From: an uncultured beta proteobacterium
Lineage (GTDB): Bacteria > Pseudomonadota > Gammaproteobacteria > Burkholderiales > Burkholderiaceae_C
Length of the DNA stretch: 49,335 nucleotides
Reading direction: 5' to 3'
Assembly (NCBI GenBank): GCA_903828235.1
Contig: CAIKLM010000063.1
Location: 1 to 49,335 of the forward strand
The position numbers and the translations under genes are program-made. Shown in pieces: positions 43,182 to 49,335 of the stretch (its first letter is position 1; each line of letters starts with the position of its first letter). The notes beneath the pieces are model-generated. The model saw only the letters and a program-made list of their open reading frames with translations, had not been told where the DNA came from and did no database searches.

Positions 43182-43858
43182 GCGACGCCCGCTGGCCGTA
43201 CGTCGTCTTCGTCGAGGCCGTTTTCGATGCCGAATCGCACCAGCGCGGCCAGGTTGGGCAGTTGCAGCTTGTCCTGGATGCGGCTCTTGTGGCTGCTGAC
43301 GGTCTTGATCGACAGGCTCATGGCCTGCGCGATCTCGGTCGGGCGCTCGCCGGCCACCAGGCGGCGCAGCACTTCGAGCTCGCGGTCGCTCAGGCGGTCC
43401 AGCGGCCGGTTTGCGCCGTTGCCGCCCAGTTGCAGCACCAGTCGGTCGGCCAGCGAGGCGCTGACGTACACGCCGCCGGCCGCGACCTTGCGCACCGCGG
43501 TGACCAGCTCCTGCGCCGCGCCGTCCTTCGTGAGGTAGCCGCGCGCACCGCCCTCGAAGGCACGGCGGGCGTAGATCTCCTCGGCGCGCATGGTCAGGAA
43601 CAGCACCGGCATGGCCGGGTACTGGGCGCGCACCCGCACGAGAAGGTCCAGGCCACTCATGCCGGGCATCGACAGGTCGAAGATCGCGATGTCGAACCGG
43701 CTGCGGCGAAGCACTTCGAGCGCCTCGAAGCCGCTGCTGGCCTCGCTCACGGCCCAGTCCTCGCCCGCAGAGTCCAGAAGTCGCTTCAGCCCCTCGCGAA
43801 CGATCGCATGGTCATCCACGACGAGGATGTGCAGGCCTGGCGAATGCCCGTTTCCCAA
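43178..43858 (-). CDS. LuxR/NarL-family response regulator
   Basis: 226 residues from TTG 43858; no ATG or GTG lies close to the receiver domain, and GGAG precedes this TTG. Receiver about 8-125 (VVDDHAIVREGL; phospho-Asp in IAIFDLSMPG; Thr in LFLTM; Lys in YLTKDG). LuxR HTH about 158-215 (RLSDRELEVLRRLVAGERPTEIAQAMSLSIKTVSSHKSRI). Encoded upstream of and coupled to the kinase gene (GTGA), so they form one two-component system. Box 17 may drive it. Confidence 0.92.
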   Translation of the reverse strand: MGNGHSPGLHILVVDDHAIVREGLKRLLDSAGEDWAVSEASSGFEALEVLRRSRFDIAIFDLSMPGMSGLDLLVRVRAQYPAMPVLFLTMRAEEIYARRAFEGGARGYLTKDGAAQELVTAVRKVAAGGVYVSASLADRLVLQLGGNGANRPLDRLSDRELEVLRRLVAGERPTEIAQAMSLSIKTVSSHKSRIQDKLQLPNLAALVRFGIENGLDEDDVRPAGVA

Positions 43859-43949
43859 GGAGTCTCCGGCAACCCGATCGGCCCGGCGATGCGGCGATCT
43901 GGGTGTGATGCTGATGATCGCATGCTGCTCCCGCACGGCCGCCTGCGCT

Positions 43950-43963
43950 TTGCGCCTGCTCAA
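43950..43963. promoter_or_regulatory. FNR/FixK-type box 17 (divergent: Usp-ATPase and two-component system)
   Basis: TTGCGCCTGCTCAA. Plus: TAGGCT at 43986-43991, start near 43998, 17 bp before the usp ATG. Minus: CAGCAT at 43927-43922, start near 43915, 57 bp before the regulator start. Confidence 0.65.
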
Positions 43964-44014
43964 TGCCGGTGCGGTCGCCTCGGCATAGGCTGGCGAGCTT
44001 TGGGAGGCCTGAAC

Positions 44015-44869
44015 ATGGACAGCATCCGCTCGATCGTCGTTCACACGGATGCGTCGCCGCATGTCGCAAGCCGTCTTCGGCTGGGCCTAGCGCTGGCCCA
44101 GGCGGCGCGCGGGCGGCTGACCGCCCTCTATGCGGTGGCTCCCGCGGCCTACGACCTGGCCCTGGCGCTGACACCCGAGGCCGGCGCCATGCTGGCCACC
44201 ACGTTGCAGGACGTCGACCGCCAGCGTGTCGAGCGCGCACGCTCGGCCTTCGACCGCGTGGCCGCCGGCGCCGGCCAGCCGCTTCCCGTGTGGGAGGACG
44301 CGGGCGCCAGGCCGGTGCACGCCGCGATGGCCGCGCGCGCGCTGACGGCCGACCTGGTGGTGTTCGGGCCCCATGATGCCGCCGAGTGGCCACGCGGCGC
44401 CGACGCCGACCTGGTGGCCTCCACGCTCATCGCCAGCGGCACGCCGGCCCTGGTGCTGCCGCAGGGCGGCGCGTTCGACAGCGACGCGCTGGCGCGCGCC
44501 GAGCCGACGGTGCTGCTGGCATGGAAGGCCACGCGGGAGTCCTCGCGCGCGGCGCGGGCCGCCCTGCCCTGGCTGCGACGCGCCCGGCGCGTGCACCTGG
44601 CCGCAGAAGCGCCGGGGACCACTGGCGAGCCGGGCGCGGCGGCGCTGCGCGAGTGGCTGCTGCTGCACGGCGTGAGCGCCGAAGTGCACGAGCACGCGGT
44701 CGCCCCGGACCGGGCGGGCGAGCGGCTGCTGTCCCTGGCCGCCGAAGTGTCGGCCGACCTGCTGGTGATGGGCTGCTACGGCCACAGCCGGGCGCGCGAG
44801 TTGCTGCTGGGCGGGGCCTCGCGAACGGTGCTCACGTCGCCGACACTGCCGGTGCTGATGGCCCACTGA
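44015..44869 (+). CDS. Tandem universal stress protein (two Usp domains), paralogue of 20512-21369
   Basis: 284 residues, RBS GGGAGG. Domain 1 begins RSIVVHTDASPHVASRLRLGLA; domain 2 ends LVMGCYGHSRARELLLGGASRTVLTSPTLPVLMAH with the Usp ATP-binding glycines. Strong similarity along its whole length to the protein at 20512-21369, so an island-internal duplication. It is followed 33 bp later by a P-type ATPase gene, matching the Usp-CtpF neighbourhood in Mycobacterium tuberculosis (Rv1996-Rv1997). Confidence 0.92.
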   Translation: MDSIRSIVVHTDASPHVASRLRLGLALAQAARGRLTALYAVAPAAYDLALALTPEAGAMLATTLQDVDRQRVERARSAFDRVAAGAGQPLPVWEDAGARPVHAAMAARALTADLVVFGPHDAAEWPRGADADLVASTLIASGTPALVLPQGGAFDSDALARAEPTVLLAWKATRESSRAARAALPWLRRARRVHLAAEAPGTTGEPGAAALREWLLLHGVSAEVHEHAVAPDRAGERLLSLAAEVSADLLVMGCYGHSRARELLLGGASRTVLTSPTLPVLMAH

Positions 44870-44902
44870 ACGCCGGCGGAGCGCGCGCCACCGTGCCGGA
44901 AC

Positions 44903-47446
44903 ATGGCCGAACCCGCGCCCCAGGCCCCGGCTGACGACGCGTGGTGGAGCCGCCAGGCCGCGGCGCTGTTCGTCACGCTGGGCAGCGCGCCCGGGGGCCT
45001 GGCGGCCGCCGAGGCCGCGCGGCGGCTGGCCGCCATCGGCCCCAACGCCGTGGCCGAGCCCAGCCATGCGGGGTCGGCGCGGCTGCTGTGGCGGCAGGTC
45101 TCGAGCCCGCTGGTGATCATCCTGCTGCTGGCCTCGGGGCTGTCGCTGCTGCTGCGCGACTGGGTCGATGCCGCCACCATCGGGGCCATCGTCGCCGGCA
45201 GCGCGCTGCTCGGCTTCTCGCAGGAGCTGCGCGCCTCGCGCGCGGTGGCGCAATTGCGCCAGCGGCTGGCACTCACGGCCCGCGTGCGGCGCGGCGGCCG
45301 TGTGATCGTGGTGCCGGCGCGCGAGCTGGTGCCGGGCGACGTGATCGAGCTGTCGGCCGGCAACCTGGTGCCGGGCGACGGCCGCGTGCTCGAGGCGCGC
45401 GACTTCCTCGTCAACCAGGCCAGCCTGACCGGCGAGTCGCTGCCGGTGGAGAAATCGGCTGGCGTGCTGCCGGCTGCGGCCACGCTGGCCGAGCGCGTGA
45501 ACTGCGTGCACCTGGGCAGTTCGGTGCGCAGCGGACAGGCCGTGGTGCTGCTGGTGCGCACCGGCCGGGGCACGCTGCTGGCCGAGATGGCCGCGCGGCT
45601 GGCCGGCGGCGACGAGGAGACCGAGTTCGAGCGCGGCGTGCGCCGCTTCGGTGAGCTGCTGCTGCGCGTGATGCTGGGCGTGGTGGTGGGCGTGCTCACG
45701 GCCAACGCGCTGCTCGGGCGGCCGGCGGTGGAGTCGATGCTGTTCGCGGTGGCGCTGGCCGTGGGGCTGTCGCCGGAGCTGCTGCCGGCCATCGTCAGCG
45801 TCTCGCTGGCGCGGGGCGCGCGCCGGCTGGCCGCTGCCGGCGTGCTGGTGCGCCGGCTCGACGCCATCGAGGACCTGGGCGGCATGGACGTGCTGTGCAG
45901 CGACAAGACCGGCACGCTGACGGCAGGCACCATGGAACTGGTGGCCACGCTGGACAGCAGTGGCCGCGACGACCCCGCGGTGCTGCAGCGCGCGCACCTG
46001 AACGCCGCGTTCGAGACCGGCATCGACAACCCGATGGACCACGCCATCGTCGCCGCCGGCGAGCGCGCCGGGCTGTCGACCCGGGGCTGGACGAAGATCG
46101 ACGAGATCCCGTACGACTTCGCGCGGCGGCGGCTGACCGTCGTCGTGGCCCCAGAGGCGGCGCCGGGGCAGCACCTGCTCGTGACCAAGGGCGCCGTGGC
46201 GCCGGTGCTCGAGCGCTGCGCGCTGGGCGACGCCGAGCGCGCCGCGCTGCTTGAACAGGCGCGGCAGCAGGGCGAGCGCGGCGTGCGCGTGCTGGCGCTG
46301 GCCACGCGGGCCTGCGAGCCGAAGGCGCGCTACACGGTCGACGACGAGGCCGGCCTCGCGTTCGCCGGGTTCCTGTGCTTTTCCGACCCCGTTCGGCCCG
46401 ACGCGGCGCCCGCGCTGCAGGCACTGGCGCGGCGCGGTGTGAAGGTCAAGCTGATCACCGGCGACAACCGGCACGTCGCCGCGCACGTGGCCGCCCAGGT
46501 GGGGCTCGACCCACAGGCGCTGCTGACGGGCGCGCAGATCGCCGCGCTGCGCGACGAGGCGCTGTGGCACCTGGCCGCGCGCACCGACTGCTTCGTCGAG
46601 GTGGACCCGGCGCAGAAGGAGCGCATCGTGCGCGCGCTGCAGCGCACCGGCCACGCGGTGGGCTACCTGGGCGACGGCATCAACGACGCGCCAGCGCTGC
46701 ACGCCGCCGACGTGGGCATCTCGGTGGACCAGGCCGTGGACGTGGCGCGCGAGAGCGCCGACATCGTGCTGCTGCGGCCCGACCTGGGCTTGCTGGCCCA
46801 GGGCATCAGCGAGGGCCGGCGCACCTTCGCCAACACGCTGAAGTACATCCAGATCACCACCAGCGCCAACTTCGGCAACATGGTCAGCATGGCGCTGGCC
46901 ACGCCGCTGCTGCCCTTCCTGCCGCTGACGGCCACGCAGATCCTGCTGAACAACTTCCTGTCGGACCTGCCGGCGATGACGCTCAGCGTCGACCGCACGG
47001 ACGCCGAGCACCTGCACACCGCGCAGCGCTGGGACCTGGCCGAAGTGCGCCGCTTCATGGTGGTGTTCGGCCTGCTGAGCTCGGTCTTCGACCTGCTGAC
47101 CTTCGCGCTGCTGCGGCACGCCTTCGACGCCGGCCCGGCGCTGTTCCACAGCGGCTGGTTCGTGGTGTCGCTGCTGACCGAACTGGCCGTGCTGCTGGTG
47201 CTGCGCACCCATGCGCCGGCCTGGCGAAGCCGGCCCGGCCGCTGGCTGGTCGCCGCCACCGTGGCCGTGGCGGTGCTGGCCCTGGCCCTGCCCTACCTGG
47301 CGCCGGTGGCGGGGCTGCTGGGCTTCGTGCCGCTGCCGCTGCCGGTGCTGGCCGCGCTGCTGGGCGTGGTGGCCGCCTACGTGGCCGCCACCGAGGCGGC
47401 CAAGCGCTGGTTCTGGCGTTCGCGGCGCAAGGGCCAGCGCCAGTGA
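44903..47446 (+). CDS. MgtA-type (P3B) magnesium-transport P-type ATPase family
   Basis: 847 residues. TGES (about 175), VGLSPELLPAIVSVSLARGA (P-E-L-L-P ion helix), CSDKTGTLT (phosphorylated Asp near 334), DFARRRLTVVV, LITGDNRHVA, LGDGINDAPAL, and NNFLSDLPAMTLSVDRTD, all as in MgtA/MgtB. About ten membrane segments. Magnesium import is the family role, not proven here. Cotranscribed with the tandem Usp from box 17. Its stop codon abuts the RNA B terminator, read from the opposite strand. Confidence 0.93.
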   Translation: MAEPAPQAPADDAWWSRQAAALFVTLGSAPGGLAAAEAARRLAAIGPNAVAEPSHAGSARLLWRQVSSPLVIILLLASGLSLLLRDWVDAATIGAIVAGSALLGFSQELRASRAVAQLRQRLALTARVRRGGRVIVVPARELVPGDVIELSAGNLVPGDGRVLEARDFLVNQASLTGESLPVEKSAGVLPAAATLAERVNCVHLGSSVRSGQAVVLLVRTGRGTLLAEMAARLAGGDEETEFERGVRRFGELLLRVMLGVVVGVLTANALLGRPAVESMLFAVALAVGLSPELLPAIVSVSLARGARRLAAAGVLVRRLDAIEDLGGMDVLCSDKTGTLTAGTMELVATLDSSGRDDPAVLQRAHLNAAFETGIDNPMDHAIVAAGERAGLSTRGWTKIDEIPYDFARRRLTVVVAPEAAPGQHLLVTKGAVAPVLERCALGDAERAALLEQARQQGERGVRVLALATRACEPKARYTVDDEAGLAFAGFLCFSDPVRPDAAPALQALARRGVKVKLITGDNRHVAAHVAAQVGLDPQALLTGAQIAALRDEALWHLAARTDCFVEVDPAQKERIVRALQRTGHAVGYLGDGINDAPALHAADVGISVDQAVDVARESADIVLLRPDLGLLAQGISEGRRTFANTLKYIQITTSANFGNMVSMALATPLLPFLPLTATQILLNNFLSDLPAMTLSVDRTDAEHLHTAQRWDLAEVRRFMVVFGLLSSVFDLLTFALLRHAFDAGPALFHSGWFVVSLLTELAVLLVLRTHAPAWRSRPGRWLVAATVAVAVLALALPYLAPVAGLLGFVPLPLPVLAALLGVVAAYVAATEAAKRWFWRSRRKGQRQ

Positions 47447-47632
47447 GAAGCCCGCCGCTCCTTGCGAAGCGGCGGGCCTGGCGAAGACCCCCGGCCCGCG
47501 CTTGCGCGCGCCGGCCGGTCTGAGGCTCGTCTCCGTCCCCCGCAGCAACCCGAAGGCCCCTGCGGCACGCCCGTTTCCGGGTGGCTCACCTCGCGCCGCC
47601 GCTGCCGGAGATCAACCCTTTGGCGACGACGC
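47440..47632 (-). ncRNA. Structured RNA B (box-controlled small RNA family)
   Basis: About 187-193 nt from the box 18 start to the terminator. Contains CCCGGAAACGGG (47581-47570), the 23-nt block from GACGGAGAC to TCAGACCGG (47537-47515), GCGCAAGC, and CGGGGGTCTTCGCC (47493-47480), in the same order as RNAs A and C with 21 nt between the last two blocks. It lies between convergent genes (ATPase and alcohol dehydrogenase), so it precedes no gene and is probably a trans-acting RNA. Confidence 0.72.
47450..47477 (-). terminator. Terminator hairpin of RNA B
   Basis: 10-bp stem (47450-47459 with 47468-47477), 8-nt loop, then TTCTCACTGG on the minus strand; the T-tract is weak. The hairpin may also serve the ATPase transcript on the plus strand. 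Confidence 0.65.
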
Positions 47633-47666
47633 GGAACAGAGCATGCGCCGTGGCGGCCGGGCGCGA

Positions 47667-47680
47667 TTGAGCCGAGTCAA
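47667..47680 (-). promoter_or_regulatory. FNR/FixK-type box 18 (RNA B)
   Basis: TTGAGCCGAGTCAA; minus-strand CATGCT at 47645-47640; start near 47632. Confidence 0.65.
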
Positions 47681-47681
47681 G

Positions 47682-48587
47682 TCAAGCGCGGTCCGAGCGG
47701 CGCCCAAGCGGCAACGGGTCTGCCGCCCGACAACGCAGCACCCCGGCCCCGGCGTAGGCCCCGGCACGCAGGTCGTCCAGCGCACGGTTGGCCTCGGCCA
47801 GCGGGTATTCGCGCGCCTGCACCTCCAGCGCCAGGCTGCCAGCCAGGCGCATGAAGGCCTCGCCGTCGCGGTGCGTGAGGTGGGCCACCGACAGAAGCCG
47901 GCGCTCGCCCCACAGCCACGCGTAAGGGAAGGCCGGGATGTCGCTCATGTGGATGCCGGCGCAGACCACCGTGCCGCCCGGCCGCACCGCCCGCAGCGCC
48001 ACTGGCACCAGGGCGCCCACGGGCGCGAAGATCAGCGCCGCGTCCAGCGGCACCGGGGCCGGCTCGTCGGAGCCGCCGGCCCAGGTGGCGCCGAGCCGGC
48101 GTGCCAGCTGCTGCGCCGCAGTGTCGCCGGCCCGCGTGAAGGCGAACACACGCCGCCCCTGGTGCCGCGCCACCTGGGCCAGCAGGTGCGCCGCGGCGCC
48201 GAAGCCGTACAGGCCGAGGTCGCGCACGTCCTCGCCGGCCATCGTGTACGCGCGATAGCCGATGAGCCCGGCGCACAGCAGCGGCGCCGCCTGCGCGTCG
48301 CTGTAGCCGGGCGGCAACTGCAGCACGAAGCGCGCGTCGGCCAGCACCTGCTGTGCGTAGCCGCCGGGCAACTGCCAGCCGGTGAAGCGTGCCTGCGGGC
48401 AGAGGTTCTCGCGCCCGCGGCGGCAGGCGTCGCAGCGGCCGCAGGCCGTGACCGCGATGCGCAGCTGCCCCGGTCCCGGAGGGGGCGGCTCGGCGTGCCA
48501 CACCGGCCGCAGCACATCGCCCGGCGCGGACAGCGCCATGCTGAACCAGGCCGGCGGCGGGGGCTGGAGCGGCGGGGTCGTCGGCAT
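47682..48587 (-). CDS. Zinc alcohol dehydrogenase lacking the catalytic-zinc segment
   Basis: 301 residues from ATG 48587 (ATG 48540 is closer to the homology). After the opening strand (GQLRIAVTACG) the usual C-R-T-D-L-H ... G-H-E ... segment of about 55-60 residues is missing, and the protein jumps to the structural-zinc loop (CGRCDACRRGRENLC). The rest is intact: FTGWQLPGGYAQQVLADARFVLQLP, LLCAGLIGYRAY, the Rossmann GFGAAAHLLAQVA, and GGTVVCAGIHMSDIP. With the catalytic Cys and His-Glu absent, oxidoreductase activity is doubtful. The frame is open, so the product may still be made, under box 19. Confidence 0.8.
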   Translation of the reverse strand: MPTTPPLQPPPPAWFSMALSAPGDVLRPVWHAEPPPPGPGQLRIAVTACGRCDACRRGRENLCPQARFTGWQLPGGYAQQVLADARFVLQLPPGYSDAQAAPLLCAGLIGYRAYTMAGEDVRDLGLYGFGAAAHLLAQVARHQGRRVFAFTRAGDTAAQQLARRLGATWAGGSDEPAPVPLDAALIFAPVGALVPVALRAVRPGGTVVCAGIHMSDIPAFPYAWLWGERRLLSVAHLTHRDGEAFMRLAGSLALEVQAREYPLAEANRALDDLRAGAYAGAGVLRCRAADPLPLGRRSDRA

Positions 48588-48624
48588 CGGCCGGCCGACT
48601 GTCGGACGGGCTTGCGCCATCCCG

Positions 48625-48638
48625 TTGCGCCCGCTCAA
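48625..48638 (-). promoter_or_regulatory. FNR/FixK-type box 19 (alcohol dehydrogenase)
   Basis: TTGCGCCCGCTCAA (same as boxes 5 and 7). Minus-strand GACAGT at 48603-48598; start near 48590, three bases before ATG 48587. Confidence 0.65.
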
Positions 48639-48733
48639 CGCCAGGCGCCTGCGGCGGACCGCAGGCTGCGGCCCATCATGTCGGCCGGTGTGCGGAGGGA
48701 CACGTCGGCGGCGCTGACGCCCCCGTCACGGCA

Positions 48734-49228
48734 TCAACCAGCGGCGCCCTCGCGAAGCCGACGTCGCGCGACATAGCCCAGCAAGCCCAGCCCCGTGAGC
48801 AGCATGGCCCAGGTTCCGGGTTCGGGAATGGCCGGGGTGAGCAGGAAGATGTGGGGCGCGCCCATGTAGTTGCCCCATCCGATGATCTGTCCGTGCTCGT
48901 TGACGTCAACGGCCTCGGTCAGCGTGCCCCAGGGACTGTCGGACGGCAGGAGCTCATTGAGGTAGGTCTGTGTCCACCCGCTGCCGGACTGGGTCCACAT
49001 CGTGGCCCGATGATCGAAGCTCGCGTACCAGACGCCGCCGACCACGACGCCGTTGTCGTTGACTCCGTTTGCGAAACCATTGATGCCGCCTCCCGGCGTG
49101 GTGACAGGAAGCATCGTCACGCCACCCATCGTCCAGATGAACGGCCTGTATTCAGCCGTACTGCCCGTCGACGGGTTTCCCCCGCCGACGACCGTGGGCC
49201 CCTCGTCGTTTCGTGTGGAACCCAACAT
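48734..49228 (-). pseudogene. PEP-CTERM protein with HAF-type repeats, 5' end broken
   Basis: 164 residues open from ATG 49228. HAF-like units (RPFIWTMGGVTMLPV...GFANGVNDNGVVVG; RATMWTQSG...EAVDVNEHGQIIGWG) lead to IPEPGTWAMLLTGLGLLGYVARRR, a PEP-CTERM signal. There is no signal peptide, and an in-frame TGA sits immediately before the ATG; the upstream frame shows a few residues that could belong to the gene. HAF proteins are usually at least twice this size. So it is probably a decayed gene, though the window edge limits the view. Nothing else is seen in 49229-49335. Confidence 0.65.
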
Positions 49229-49335
49229 TCAGAATCGCTGGTGGTCGTCGAGCCCGGTGGGCATGTGGGCAGGCTGCCTTTGAGCCTGTCCACATGTCCA
49301 CGGGGCGGCTGTCAGGAGTACGGTTTTGAGCGTTG

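Noticed and set aside
44087..47548. 1153-codon open frame antisense to the tandem usp and MgtA-like ATPase genes
   Set aside because: High-GC third-position shadow: composition is His/Gly/Arg/Gln-rich with no domain, and it runs antisense to well-supported genes.
1..49335. CRISPR arrays, tRNA or rRNA genes
   Set aside because: No regularly spaced direct repeats, cloverleaf sequences or rRNA signatures were noticed on either strand.

Overview
The window is high-GC DNA from a betaproteobacterium, most likely a Burkholderiales member near the Rubrivivax/Ideonella/Leptothrix group. This is inferred from base composition, a PEP-CTERM/PrsT pair, and the YqjD-YqjE-YqjK and PspA-YqiJ-flotillin modules; no rRNA or tRNA gene is present to fix the taxonomy.

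Positions 1-18300 are ordinary chromosome with some scars. An IS21-like element end interrupts dgcA, the partner of dgcN (D-glutamate catabolism). A stress-membrane operon follows (ribbon-helix-helix-like protein, PspA, YqiJ, flotillin), with a candidate operator over its promoter. Then come a TonB-C-like periplasmic protein, an exported alpha/beta hydrolase, nadC, a TPR gene flanked by duplicated nadC/WYL tails, a WYL regulator, fhs, a DUF72 protein, PrsT and a PEP-CTERM protein.

Positions 18300-48700 form a dense stress island. It holds three large universal stress proteins or Usp repeats, Hsp20, CBS-domain proteins, two flavodoxin-like proteins, a phosphoribosyltransferase, a host-attachment-family protein, PspC, cyclopropane-fatty-acid synthase, class II ribonucleotide reductase, membrane-anchored YqjD/E/K proteins, BON and L,D-transpeptidase proteins, two P-type ATPases, a GGDEF protein, an APH-like/P-loop kinase, a cytochrome c, an outer-membrane barrel, two histidine kinases, a response regulator and a Crp/Fnr regulator. 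Nearly every transcription unit is preceded by a 14-bp dyad, TTGMGC-N2-GCKCAA (19 sites found by eye), with a -10-like hexamer (NANNNT) at the spacing of an FNR class II promoter. The Crp/Fnr protein encoded at 21658-22500 has an FNR-like recognition helix (HETISR) but no FNR iron-sulfur cysteine set. The gene content closely parallels the mycobacterial DosR dormancy regulon (Usp, Hsp20, CBS, nrdZ, ctpF, Rv2004c-like kinase, phosphoribosyltransferase), apparently rebuilt under Crp/Fnr control.

The most novel element is a family of three related RNAs of about 190 nt (A 21392-21584 minus, B 47440-47632 minus, C 25612-25798 plus). Each starts at the position predicted from one of these boxes, shares several sequence blocks at conserved spacing, and ends in a terminator hairpin. 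They look like box-controlled small RNAs; one sits as a leader in front of a universal stress gene. Several island genes carry internal deletions (the alcohol dehydrogenase lacks its catalytic-zinc segment; a CBS gene is reduced to a 21-residue peptide fused by overlap to the kinase gene). The window ends in a broken PEP-CTERM gene.
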